A DNA stretch of 12,517 nucleotides from Eubacteriales bacterium (lineage in GTDB: Bacteria; Bacillota; Clostridia; Peptostreptococcales; Anaerovoracaceae): assembly GCA_028692535.1 (NCBI GenBank), contig JAQUXD010000040.1, forward strand, positions 1-12,517, read 5' to 3'. How positions within the stretch are numbered: the first letter of the stretch is position 1; each line of letters starts with the position of its first letter. The notes beneath the pieces were generated by a model. That model saw nothing but the letters and a program-made list of their open reading frames with translations. It made no database searches and was not told the DNA's origin. The translations under genes and the position numbers were made by a program. Shown here piece after piece: positions 1 through 6,880 of the stretch.

Positions 1-836
1 CCCATCTGCATGGAAAACCCGTCGTAGAGATAACCCGATGCATGGATCACATCCGCAGCGGACTTGGCAATGAGCAATTCTTTGGGATTGGTCGTGAATC
101 GCGTTGCTCCGCTCATGATTCCCTTAGGGTCGCCAATATTATCTGTAAGAACTACATAATCCACATTGGAGGATGGGATGGCATAGGGTGAATTAGGGAA
201 TTTGACCAGGTTATTGGTCAATATCACCACTTTATCCGCGTATTTTGCATCGGGTCTGGCATAGCCGAGACTGCCGCAGGAAATAGATTGATCCTCATCT
301 CTGCTGTAGCCGTTGGCGTTGCCGTATGGATCACAGGAAGGCGCGCCCAAGAAAGCCACATCGATATGGACATCTCCACTCTCAATAGCCGCGCCTCGTC
401 CGCCGTGGGACCGGAAAACCACAGGAAAATCCATAAGGCCACGGGAGATCTGTTCTGCCAGCTCTCCACGCAGGCCACTGGTTTCGATGTGAGTAACAAC
501 GCCGTTTCTGACGTGTTCGATCAAGGGTGCGTGAACACCGGACAGGGAACTGGCCGCCAGAGTCAAATTACGAAAGCCCATTTCCGCCAGCTTTCCGACA
601 ACCAGGTTCACTACGTTGTCTCCATTGCGGAAGTGATGATGGAATGAGATGGTCATGCCATCCTTGAGACCGGAACGGCGAATCGCTTCTTCGAGACTTT
701 CCACCACTTTGTTTTGCGTTGCGGAACGTTCCACGAACGTCCCCATCCTTTTATCTTTTGTTCCTTCGAATGCGCCGTGTTGGCTGATCTCATCGATGTG
801 AGGAATACTGGCATAAATGCTCTTGATATCAGTCAT
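1..836 (-). CDS. citF: Citrate lyase alpha subunit (citrate CoA-transferase), 3' end missing
   Basis: Alpha subunit of citrate lyase. It transfers citrate onto the acyl-carrier thioester, releasing acetyl-ACP that is recycled; it acts in the cytosol with CitD and CitE. I translated it by hand because the gene has no stop inside the window: 278 residues are readable of the roughly 500 usual for the family. Visible family motifs are SFHHHFRNGD (residues 64-73), FRSHGGRGAAIESGD (141-155), FLGAPSCDPYGNANGY (162-177), SCGSLGYA (186-193) and a late DNIGDPKGIMSGATR (232-246). The ATG at 836 lies 3 bp after the citE stop, with GGAGG just before it inside the end of citE, so the two are translationally coupled. 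The frame is intact throughout. Downstream genes such as the CitC ligase or the CitG/CitX prosthetic-group enzymes, if present, would lie beyond base 1. The assignment is very secure. Confidence 0.95.
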   Translation of the reverse strand, partial: MTDIKSIYASIPHIDEISQHGAFEGTKDKRMGTFVERSATQNKVVESLEEAIRRSGLKDGMTISFHHHFRNGDNVVNLVVGKLAEMGFRNLTLAASSLSGVHAPLIEHVRNGVVTHIETSGLRGELAEQISRGLMDFPVVFRSHGGRGAAIESGDVHIDVAFLGAPSCDPYGNANGYSRDEDQSISCGSLGYARPDAKYADKVVILTNNLVKFPNSPYAIPSSNVDYVVLTDNIGDPKGIMSGATRFTTNPKELLIAKSAADVIHASGYLYDGFSMQM

Positions 837-839
837 TTT

Positions 840-1733
840 CTACACCTCCTCCCCTTCGTCGGTCTGACTGACCTCAGCCAGAGCCAACATGCGCTGCGCG
901 CGAAGTACCACGGGTTTGTCGATCATTTTACCGTTCAAACTGGCTACACCGCTGCCTTTGGCATTCGCATCCGCAATAGCAGCCATGATCGCACGGGCCT
1001 TTTCCAAATCTTTTTCGCTGGGCATAAAGACTTTGTGCAAAGGATCGATCTGCCGGGGATTGATGACTGATTTTCCGTCAAAGCCCAGTTTCTTGATCAG
1101 TGTAGCTTCTTCAATAAAGCCTTGTTCGTTGTTCACATCAGAATAGACCGTGTCCAAGGCGTCAATGCCGGCGGATCGGGCTGCATTCAGGATCATGCAG
1201 CGGGCGAACAACAGTTCGACCCCGTCGCTGCGGGTTGTCTTCAAATCGGTCACATAGTCCTCGGCGCCTAAAGCGATGCCGATCAGCCGATCACTTGAAT
1301 GAGCGATCTCTTTGGCGTTCAGTACGCCATTGGCGCTTTCGATGGCAGCCATCATCCCGGTAGTTCCCACGGGAATTCCGGCTGCTCTTTCGATCCGCTC
1401 GATTTCCTTTTCGCAGAAGACCACATCTTCCGCACTGTCAGTCTTGGGCAGACGAACGACGTGAACACCGGCCCGCACGATGGCCTCCAAATCTTGGATG
1501 CCCAATCCGCTGTTCAGGTCGTTGATCCGGACAACGATCTCCTTTTTGCCGAAATCCAACGTTTTCAGTGCCTGAAAAACCAAAAATCTGGCTGCGTCCT
1601 TTTCTGTGATCGCTACGGAATCCTCCAGATCGAACATGACGCTGTCCGCTCCGTATATACCTGCATCCTTGATCATACCGGGATTGTTGCCCGGAACGAA
1701 CATCATGCTTCTTCTTAAGCGTTTTCGTTCCAT
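840..1733 (-). CDS. citE: Citrate lyase beta subunit (citryl-ACP lyase)
   Basis: Cleaves citryl-ACP to oxaloacetate and acetyl-ACP, the carbon-carbon bond breaking step of citrate lyase. The protein has 297 residues, the normal length for the HpcH/HpaI-CitE family TIM barrel. Visible motifs are RRSMMFVPGNNP (7-18), FDLEDSV (34-40), VVRIN with the substrate Arg69, LPKTD (95-99), AAIESANG (129-136) with the Mg ligand Glu132, GAEDY (156-160) with the second acidic ligand Asp159, GKSVINPRQI (220-229) and the CitE-typical LNGKMID (266-272). The start is taken at ATG 1733, which shares its A with the citD stop (TGATG) and has a G-rich Shine-Dalgarno sequence 8 bp upstream. An in-frame TTG at 1748 would add five residues (MGDNV) but has no matching support. 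Its position between citD and citF is the classic order. Confidence 0.97.
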   Translation of the reverse strand: MERKRLRRSMMFVPGNNPGMIKDAGIYGADSVMFDLEDSVAITEKDAARFLVFQALKTLDFGKKEIVVRINDLNSGLGIQDLEAIVRAGVHVVRLPKTDSAEDVVFCEKEIERIERAAGIPVGTTGMMAAIESANGVLNAKEIAHSSDRLIGIALGAEDYVTDLKTTRSDGVELLFARCMILNAARSAGIDALDTVYSDVNNEQGFIEEATLIKKLGFDGKSVINPRQIDPLHKVFMPSEKDLEKARAIMAAIADANAKGSGVASLNGKMIDKPVVLRAQRMLALAEVSQTDEGEEV

Positions 1734-2026
1734 CACATTATCCCCCAATCATATTCCTGATTCTCTGCGGCCCGATAGGCGGCCGCGCGGACCCGAGCCC
1801 GGACTGTGCAGTCCAGGGCTCCCTTGTCCACCGCATCCACGGTCGCATGCGCGACTCCCAGCTCTGTCAGCGTCTGCCGGATCACTGCTTCGATCTGACG
1901 TCCGAATTGCTGCATAACGCTGCTGGAGAGTGCGATTTGAACGCCTCCGGCTTCCTTGGGATCTAAAGTCACCATGATATCGTTGGATTCCATGGTCCCC
2001 GCAGTGCCGGTCTTTACAAGTTTCAT
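1733..2026 (-). CDS. citD: Citrate lyase gamma subunit (acyl carrier protein)
   Basis: Small acyl carrier of citrate lyase. It bears the 2'-(5''-phosphoribosyl)-3'-dephospho-CoA arm on which acetyl and citryl groups ride. It has 97 residues, the family length. The N-terminus reads MKLVKTGTAGTMESNDIMV; with this start the modified serine falls at Ser14, the numbering known for CitD, and VDKGALDCTVRARV sits near the C-terminus. A GTG one codon upstream (2029) is possible but would place the Shine-Dalgarno sequence only 3 bp away, and it shifts the serine to 15. The gene follows icd by 21 bp and its stop overlaps the citE start by one base, so citD, citE and citF should be made in stoichiometric, coupled fashion. 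Attachment of the prosthetic group needs CitG and CitX, which are not in this window. Confidence 0.95.
   Translation of the reverse strand: MKLVKTGTAGTMESNDIMVTLDPKEAGGVQIALSSSVMQQFGRQIEAVIRQTLTELGVAHATVDAVDKGALDCTVRARVRAAAYRAAENQEYDWGIM
1742..1746 (-). promoter_or_regulatory. Ribosome binding site of citE
   Basis: A run of five G on the minus strand inside the end of citD, 8 bp before ATG 1733. It supports the ATG that overlaps the citD stop rather than the TTG at 1748, which lies within or before this run. Confidence 0.6.
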
Positions 2027-2032
2027 CACAAG

Positions 2033-2038
2033 CCTCCC
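2033..2038 (-). promoter_or_regulatory. Ribosome binding site of citD
   Basis: GGGAGG on the minus strand, 6 bp before ATG 2026 and only 3 bp before the alternative GTG at 2029. The spacing decides for the ATG start. Confidence 0.75.
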
Positions 2039-2047
2039 TTGTCCGGG

Positions 2048-3256
2048 TTACATTTTTTCTTCCAAATTCTTTTTAATTTCTGCGATGAATGCATTTGTGG
2101 TAACGCTCACCGCTTTGCCGTCTTCCACAAGACCGACAAGGTCCTTCGTCATGATTCCCGCATGCAGTGTATCAATGCATGCTTCCTCCAATTTATCGGC
2201 AAAAATACAAAGGTCATTCAAGCCGTCCATTTCGCCTCTTTTGCGGAGCGCGCCGCTCCAGGCAAAGATCGTTGCCATGGGATTCGTGGAGGTTTCCTCC
2301 CCTTTTAAATACTTGTAGTAATGCTGTGTGACCGTTCCATGGGCCGCCTCATACTCAAACATGCCGTCAGGACTGCAGAGCACGGAGGTCATCATGGCCA
2401 AGGATCCGAAGGCGGTGGAGATCATATCGCTCATCACATCGCCGTCATAGTTTTTGCAAGCCCAGATGTATCCGCCCTCGCTGCGGATCACCCGCGCAAC
2501 AGCATCGTCGATCAGCGTATAGAAATACGTGAGTCCTTCCGCTTCGAACTGCGCTTTGTATTCGGCTTCGAAGATCTCTTCAAAGATATGCTTAAATGTC
2601 TGGTCGTACTTTTTGCTGATCGTGTCTTTCGTGGAAAACCAAAGATCCTGCTTGGAATTCAAGGCATATTTGAAGCATGAATGCGCAAAGGAGCGAATGG
2701 AAGTGTCCTTGTTGAACATGCCCTGTAATACACCCGGGCATTCGAAGTCGTAGATGGTTTCCCGGAAGGTTGCGCCGTTGTCGCCGGTAAAGAGCAGTTC
2801 GGCTTTTCCGGTTTCCAGAACGCGATATTCCGTGCCTTTGTATACGTCACCGAAAGCATGACGGGCAACTGTAATGGGTTTTGTCCAATTCTTCACCACC
2901 GGTTTGATATTGTCGACCACAATAGGCGCCCGAAACACGGTTCCGTCCAGAATAGAACGAATCGTACCATTGGGACTCTTCCACATCTCGGAAAGCTTAT
3001 ATTCTTCCATTCTCTGGGCATTGGGTGTAATGGTGGCGCATTTGACGCCTACGCCGTATTTACGTATCGCATGGCCCGCTTCGTGTGTGATTTGATCTTT
3101 CGTCTCATCCCGGACCTTGAGTCCCAGATCATAATACTCTGTCTTTAAATCGATGTAAGGGGTCAGCAGTTCATCCTTGATCGTCTGCCAGATCACCCGA
3201 GTCATTTCATCTCCGTCCATCTCTACCAGGGGGGTGGTCATTTTGATCTTGTCCAT
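2048..3256 (-). CDS. icd: Isocitrate dehydrogenase, eukaryote-like homodimeric (NADP) type
   Basis: Interconverts isocitrate and 2-oxoglutarate plus CO2 with a nicotinamide cofactor. It has 402 residues and resembles the eukaryotic cytosolic/mitochondrial IDH type over its whole length, not the E. coli Icd type. Substrate residues are visible in KSPNGTIR (93-100), VFRAP (Arg109) and ARHAFGD (Arg132), with Tyr139. Lys210 lies in STKDTISKKYD, and the metal aspartates in LIDDAVA (Asp250/251) and CKNYDGDVMSD (267-277). The cofactor loop reads AAHGTVTQHYYKY, with Gln311 where the well-studied NADP enzymes carry Arg, so cofactor choice is uncertain. ATG 3256 has GGAGG 9 bp upstream and starts the protein where homologues start; an extension to 3304 (MRAARNCIAQL) looks like translated leader. 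It lies between the aconitase-like hydratase and citD, which argues for a joint pathway. Confidence 0.95.
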   Translation of the reverse strand: MDKIKMTTPLVEMDGDEMTRVIWQTIKDELLTPYIDLKTEYYDLGLKVRDETKDQITHEAGHAIRKYGVGVKCATITPNAQRMEEYKLSEMWKSPNGTIRSILDGTVFRAPIVVDNIKPVVKNWTKPITVARHAFGDVYKGTEYRVLETGKAELLFTGDNGATFRETIYDFECPGVLQGMFNKDTSIRSFAHSCFKYALNSKQDLWFSTKDTISKKYDQTFKHIFEEIFEAEYKAQFEAEGLTYFYTLIDDAVARVIRSEGGYIWACKNYDGDVMSDMISTAFGSLAMMTSVLCSPDGMFEYEAAHGTVTQHYYKYLKGEETSTNPMATIFAWSGALRKRGEMDGLNDLCIFADKLEEACIDTLHAGIMTKDLVGLVEDGKAVSVTTNAFIAEIKKNLEEKM

Positions 3257-3265
3257 TGGTTTGTT

Positions 3266-3270
3266 CCTCC
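3266..3270 (-). promoter_or_regulatory. Ribosome binding site of icd
   Basis: GGAGG on the minus strand, 9 bp before ATG 3256. It rejects the longer reading that begins at 3304. Confidence 0.8.
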
Positions 3271-3291
3271 ATAGTTGTGCAATGCAATTCC

Positions 3292-3322
3292 GGGCTGCCC
3301 GCAAACGTACTGCCGGCAGCCC
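3292..3322 (-). repeat. Intercistronic inverted repeat between the aconitase-like gene and icd
   Basis: GGGCTGCC and GGCAGCCC arms (8 bp, perfect) at 3292-3299 and 3315-3322 enclose a 15-base loop. It lies in the 79 bp gap 3257-3335. On the minus strand no T-run follows, so it is not a standard intrinsic terminator. It may protect or process the mRNA, or set relative expression of the two genes. Confidence 0.5.
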
Positions 3323-3335
3323 TTTATCCCGATTA

Positions 3336-5576
3336 TTATTTGTTTATTGCTGCATAATAGTTCATCAGGCAGCCTTCGAGGATGATGGTCTTCTCGTCCG
3401 GGGTGAGGCCTTTGATGTAAAGCGTGATGTCCTCCACCGGGCCGTTTTGTCGAATCACCTTGGCGGGAAGCGTCTCGATCCCCTTCTCCACCGCTTCTCT
3501 TACGCCGGGAACGAATACCATATCTCCCGGCTCGTAATTGAATTCCGTCCCGGCATCCAATGTAAACGGAAGGATGCCCCAGTTGATACAGTTGCTGCGA
3601 TAGCGCTTGGTGGCATATTCGTAGCAGATGTTGGCGAAGCCGCCCAGAACCTTCTGACAGGAGGCCGCCTGTTCTCTGGCTGAGCCGTCTCCGGGCTTGT
3701 TGGCAAAGATCGCAGAACCAAACTGCGTTTTCCCTACCAATTCAGACGGGTCACCTACTTTAGCAAGCACGTCTGTGATATGCGCCGGCGCTTTTCCTTC
3801 GATCCGATCCGCTTCCATGGCCGCAATGGCTTTGCTTCGTCCCACATATTCCGGAACACGTCTTGAAAGTGTGAATTCCGCCAGACGAAGGGGATTGCTC
3901 CTGTACGAAGAAGTCTCGCCGGAGGGAATCAACTCATCGGTTGTGGTGACAGGATCGTGGAGCACTGCAGCCAATTCCAACAGGATATTTTCTGTGAGGG
4001 CATACATTTTGGGCCAGTCGGTGATGTTGGGACCAAGGATCAGCTCCGTTTCCGGTTGTGGTTTACCATAACCATAATAAATCCTGTTTTCGTATACTTG
4101 CTTATCGAAATGGTACGGATGGACTTCATAATCGTATGCCACGTCCGTGGCTGCGGTGATCCGCCCGCCGTTTGCAGCAGTGGCGGCTATGGAGCGTGCA
4201 TCCATCAGCGCAACACCGGCAAGTTGGCCTTCACCGGGCTTTGAGCCTTCCCTGTTTGGAAAGTTCCGTGTCGTGTGACGAATAGAAAAGCCATTATTGG
4301 CAGGGACGTCTCCGGCACCGAAGCAAGGGCCGCAGAAGGAAGGTTTAATGACTGCGCCGGCTGCCAGCAGATCCGCAGAGGCTCCGATCTTTGTAAGCTC
4401 CAGGCTGACCGGAACGCTTGTCGGATAAACAGACAAGGAAAAGTAGTCGTTACCGGTGCTCTTTCCCTTCAGGATCGCTGCCGCTTCGTCGATATTGTCG
4501 AACAATCCGCCGCTGCAGCCGGCGATGATCCCCTGTTCGGCGTAAATGCCGTCTTCCCTGATCTTTGATCTCAGATCCAGCGTAGCCTTCTTGAATTGCT
4601 CGGCAGCATCCTTTTCGATGCCGGCCAGTATTTCCTCGGCGTTTTTCTGGAACTCATGAATAGTATAAGCATTGGAAGGATGGAACGGTAATGCAATCAT
4701 GGATTCCACTTTGTCCAGATCAATAACGATCATGCTCTCGTAATAAGCGCCATCACCGGCTTTCAGCTCCTTGAAAGCTTCCGGCCGTTTATGAACGGCA
4801 TAGTATTCCCGAATGGCTTCATCGGTCTCCCAGATTGAAGTAAGACAAGTCGTCTCAGTGGTCATCACATCGATGCCATTTCTGAAATCAACAGGCAAAT
4901 TGGCCAATCCCGGCCCTGCAAACTCCATAACCTTATTTTTGACGAAACCATTCTCAAAGGTTGCCTTAACAAGCGCGATGGCCACATCGTGAGGTCCGAT
5001 GCCTTTGGCAGGCTTGCCTTTGACATACACCAAAACCACTTCAGGTACATTTGTATCCCAGGTGTTCTTGAGCAATTGCTTCACAAGCTCAGGTCCGCCC
5101 TCGCCCACGCCCATGGTACCCAGGGCGCCGTAGCGCGTATGGCTGTCGGAACCCAGGATCATCGCGCCGCAGGCGGCCATCTCTTCCCGCACGTACGAAT
5201 GGATGACGCTCTGATTGGCCGGCACATAGATGCCTCCGTACTTCTTGGCTGCCGATAAGCCGAACACATGATCATCTTCATTGATGGTGCCGCCTACCGC
5301 GCAGAGGCTGTTGTGACAGTTGGTCATGGCATAGGGCATGGGGAACTCTTTCAGTCCCGAGGCTCTTGCCGTTTGCACGATGCCTACATAGGTGATATCG
5401 TGGGATGCCAGCGAATCAAAGGTGATTTGCAGCTTTGACGGATCCGCGGACCGATTATGTGCCTGCAGGATGTTGTAGGCAATGGTCCTTTTCCGGGCTT
5501 CTTCCTTCGGCAAGGGTCCGGATTCGCTTGGAACCCCGTCGATGAGATATACCCCTTCCCTAAAAAGTTCAATCAT
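3336..5576 (-). CDS. Aconitase-superfamily hydratase (probable citrate/isocitrate hydro-lyase)
   Basis: Iron-sulfur hydro-lyase of the aconitase superfamily, 746 residues, shorter than AcnA (about 890) and similar in size to the E. coli YbhJ type. Substrate-site region TNCHNSLCAVGG is at 85-96, GSDSHTRYGALGTMGVGEGG at 142-161. Probable 4Fe-4S ligands are Cys354 (AGCSGG) and Cys415/Cys418 (SFCGPCFGAGD). The C-terminal swivelling domain carries PGDGSAREQAA (628-638) and a KRYRSNCINWGILPF block (657-671), matching the GSGSSRDWAA and RSNLVGMGVLP blocks of aconitase. Where AcnA has SCTNS around the first cluster cysteine, this protein has GCSGG. The icd and citrate lyase genes downstream make citrate/isocitrate isomerisation the best guess; another 2-hydroxyacid hydratase role cannot be excluded. 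ATG 5576 has GGGAGG 7 bp upstream; the extension to 5666 is promoter DNA. Confidence 0.87.
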   Translation of the reverse strand: MIELFREGVYLIDGVPSESGPLPKEEARKRTIAYNILQAHNRSADPSKLQITFDSLASHDITYVGIVQTARASGLKEFPMPYAMTNCHNSLCAVGGTINEDDHVFGLSAAKKYGGIYVPANQSVIHSYVREEMAACGAMILGSDSHTRYGALGTMGVGEGGPELVKQLLKNTWDTNVPEVVLVYVKGKPAKGIGPHDVAIALVKATFENGFVKNKVMEFAGPGLANLPVDFRNGIDVMTTETTCLTSIWETDEAIREYYAVHKRPEAFKELKAGDGAYYESMIVIDLDKVESMIALPFHPSNAYTIHEFQKNAEEILAGIEKDAAEQFKKATLDLRSKIREDGIYAEQGIIAGCSGGLFDNIDEAAAILKGKSTGNDYFSLSVYPTSVPVSLELTKIGASADLLAAGAVIKPSFCGPCFGAGDVPANNGFSIRHTTRNFPNREGSKPGEGQLAGVALMDARSIAATAANGGRITAATDVAYDYEVHPYHFDKQVYENRIYYGYGKPQPETELILGPNITDWPKMYALTENILLELAAVLHDPVTTTDELIPSGETSSYRSNPLRLAEFTLSRRVPEYVGRSKAIAAMEADRIEGKAPAHITDVLAKVGDPSELVGKTQFGSAIFANKPGDGSAREQAASCQKVLGGFANICYEYATKRYRSNCINWGILPFTLDAGTEFNYEPGDMVFVPGVREAVEKGIETLPAKVIRQNGPVEDITLYIKGLTPDEKTIILEGCLMNYYAAINK

Positions 5577-5583
5577 TTTTTTT

Positions 5584-5588
5584 CCTCC
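5584..5588 (-). promoter_or_regulatory. Ribosome binding site of the aconitase-like hydratase
   Basis: GGAGG on the minus strand, followed by seven A and then ATG 5576. It fixes the start and excludes the upstream extension to 5666, which would read through the promoter and hairpin. Confidence 0.8.
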
Positions 5589-5599
5589 CAATCGTGATA

Positions 5600-5640
5600 T
5601 ATAGTAAAAGCTGCCGCATCTCTGCGACAGCTTCACTATA
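5600..5640 (-). repeat. Imperfect 41 bp inverted repeat with an 11 bp terminator-like core
   Basis: The core stem has arms 5608-5618 and 5623-5633 with a GAGA loop (GNRA type) on the minus strand; one position is a U-G pair in RNA. Beyond a one-base bulge it continues outward to TATAGT (5640-5635) and ACTATA (5605-5600). After the core the minus strand reads TTTTAC, a short U-tract partly inside the stem, so it would be a weak terminator. Its outer arm includes the candidate -10 of the promoter. It is the only terminator-like structure found after the upstream M20 gene. Confidence 0.55.
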
Positions 5641-5663
5641 GCATACAATCCGTCGATTGTATA
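5635..5663 (-). promoter_or_regulatory. Candidate promoter for the hydratase-icd-citDEF operon
   Basis: On the minus strand an extended -10 TGCTATAGT (5643-5635) is preceded, with a 17 bp spacer, by TATACA (5663-5658; 4 of 6 matches to TTGACA). Predicted start of transcription is near 5628, about 50 bp before ATG 5576. This lies in the only gap above 100 bp in the window (5577-5711), which fits a separate transcription unit for the left block. Confidence 0.55.
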
Positions 5664-5667
5664 CAAT
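5638..5667 (-). promoter_or_regulatory. Tandem operator-like sites over the promoter
   Basis: A perfect 12 bp palindrome ATTGTATACAAT (5667-5656) overlaps the -35, and a 10-of-12 copy ATTGTATGCTAT (5649-5638) overlaps the -10. They are 18 bp apart start to start, nearly two helical turns. The sequence resembles sites of GntR-family repressors (TTGTATACAA-like). No regulator gene is in the window, so the family assignment is inference. Confidence 0.5.
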
Positions 5668-5711
5668 TATTAGAAATTATTCAGTGGTTTTCCGTTTTTC
5701 CGAAGAAGCTC

Positions 5712-6842
5712 TCAATCCCTGTAAGTGATGAGTTTTTTGTTCACTTCAACGATGCGCTCGATCCCGGAATCATCAAAATCATAGGCCGTCGTATGGATCG
5801 CCGGATATGCCTTTCCAAAGCTGCAATAGAAGATCGCGCCCTTTGTCCTTTTTAAAAAATGGCCGAAATCCTCGGATCCCCTGCGCGCTTCAGGAGTTTC
5901 ATACACTTTGTAATTCAATTCGCTGCATGCACGCTTGATCTTGTCCACCGAGGCATCGTGATTGCGCGTTTCCGGGAATACGTCCCGATATTCGAAATCA
6001 CAGTCCAGGCCTTCCTCTTCGGCAAAGCGCAGCGCGGCTTCTCGGATTTTTTGATCCAGATCATTCATTTCATCTTCGTTTTCACCACGAATAGTCAGCA
6101 GAAGGCGGCCTTTGCTGGCCATTACGCCGAATGCTTCGTGTTCGCCCACATCCATCTGCACAACGGTTGCCAGCACAAATCCTTTATACGCCGGATTTTG
6201 CATCAGCGTTCTGGTTTCCAGCGCCAGTTTGGAAAGAGCGTAAATAGGATTCTTTCCGTTTTCCGGATTGGCGGCATGGGCGGGACTGCCCGTCATTGTA
6301 ATAATCATTCCTTTGGATGCGAATTGGATCGTTCCGTATTTAACGGTGATCGTATCATCGGGGTAGTATTTCCCGTGTCCGTGCGCCGCGTAGATTTCGT
6401 CGATTTTATTCTCACTGATGAAATCCAGGCAGCTTGCCGCGCCGGAGCCGTTTTCCTCGGCGGGCTGAAAGAGAAAGTAGACATCCCGTTCCGCCCCCTC
6501 CGAATTAACCTCCAACGCCAGCGCGGCCAGGGAAGCCGTATGTCCGTCGTGACCGCATTTATGACCGACGCCGGGCTTTGTGGAGCGATACGGCTTGTCA
6601 ATGTCGTCCTCCACCTTGATCGCATCGCAATCCGCCCGAAAAGCGATGTTGGGATTCCCGTTTATCGGTGAACGATAGACCGCATAAATATAGTGGCCTT
6701 TGTCTACGATTTCCAGCTTCGTATAGCGACGCAAGAACTGCATCACCCGCTCCAGCGTCGGCCGTTCCTGGTTGGACAGATCAGGGTGCTGATGGATCTC
6801 GTGTCTCAGTTCGATTGCTTTCTTAAGATTGTCTTGATTCAT
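5712..6842 (-). CDS. M20-family metallopeptidase/amidohydrolase (copy 1)
   Basis: Cytosolic metal-dependent amide hydrolase of the M20 group that includes aminoacylases, hippurate hydrolase and auxin-conjugate hydrolases; 376 residues, normal length, no signal peptide. Metal ligands are visible as Cys96 and His98 in GHKCGHDGHTA, catalytic Glu129 and ligand Glu130 in FQPAEENGSGA, His154, and His350 in IHTTAYDFDD. Other marks are RADCDAIKV (69-77), GSPAHAANPENGKNPI (185-200) and RGSEDFGHF (321-329). After His154 the motif is HGHGKYYPD, unlike the HxxPG of its two paralogues here, so its substrate pocket probably differs. It is clearly the most divergent of the three. ATG 6842 has GGAGG 6 bp upstream; the reading from TTG 6884 overlaps the upstream gene and is rejected. 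It is the last gene of the hydrolase array, 38 bp after copy 2. Substrate is unknown; an N-acyl amino acid or small peptide is likely. Confidence 0.87.
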   Translation of the reverse strand: MNQDNLKKAIELRHEIHQHPDLSNQERPTLERVMQFLRRYTKLEIVDKGHYIYAVYRSPINGNPNIAFRADCDAIKVEDDIDKPYRSTKPGVGHKCGHDGHTASLAALALEVNSEGAERDVYFLFQPAEENGSGAASCLDFISENKIDEIYAAHGHGKYYPDDTITVKYGTIQFASKGMIITMTGSPAHAANPENGKNPIYALSKLALETRTLMQNPAYKGFVLATVVQMDVGEHEAFGVMASKGRLLLTIRGENEDEMNDLDQKIREAALRFAEEEGLDCDFEYRDVFPETRNHDASVDKIKRACSELNYKVYETPEARRGSEDFGHFLKRTKGAIFYCSFGKAYPAIHTTAYDFDDSGIERIVEVNKKLITYRD

Positions 6843-6848
6843 GGAATT

Positions 6849-6853
6849 CCTCC
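6849..6853 (-). promoter_or_regulatory. Ribosome binding site of M20 copy 1
   Basis: AAGGAGGAA on the minus strand, 6 bp before ATG 6842. It decides against starts at 6884 (TTG) and 6863 (ATG), which have no such site. Confidence 0.75.
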
Positions 6854-6880
6854 TTGCAGGCATTCTCTCGAGTGTTGTAA

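Noticed and set aside
224..499. Minus-strand frame of 91 codons at the left
   Set aside because: It is a wrong frame inside citF; the correct citF frame stays open from 836 to the edge with full family motifs.
3257..3304. N-terminal extension of icd from 3304
   Set aside because: The extra residues MRAARNCIAQLWRNKP do not belong to the family and come from the hairpin and ribosome-site region.
5600..5605. Divergent plus-strand promoter using the TATAGT in the other arm of the inverted repeat
   Set aside because: No fitting -35 and no plus-strand gene downstream; the element is explained by the inverted repeat.
5577..5666. N-terminal extension of the hydratase starting MYTIDGLYAIVKLS
   Set aside because: It translates the promoter and hairpin; the ATG at 5576 has a strong ribosome site and begins where the domain begins.
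5859..6671. Long plus-strand reading frame (270 codons) opposite M20 copy 1
   Set aside because: It is antisense to a gene with intact catalytic motifs, shows no recognisable domain and has no good ribosome site; it is a shadow frame.
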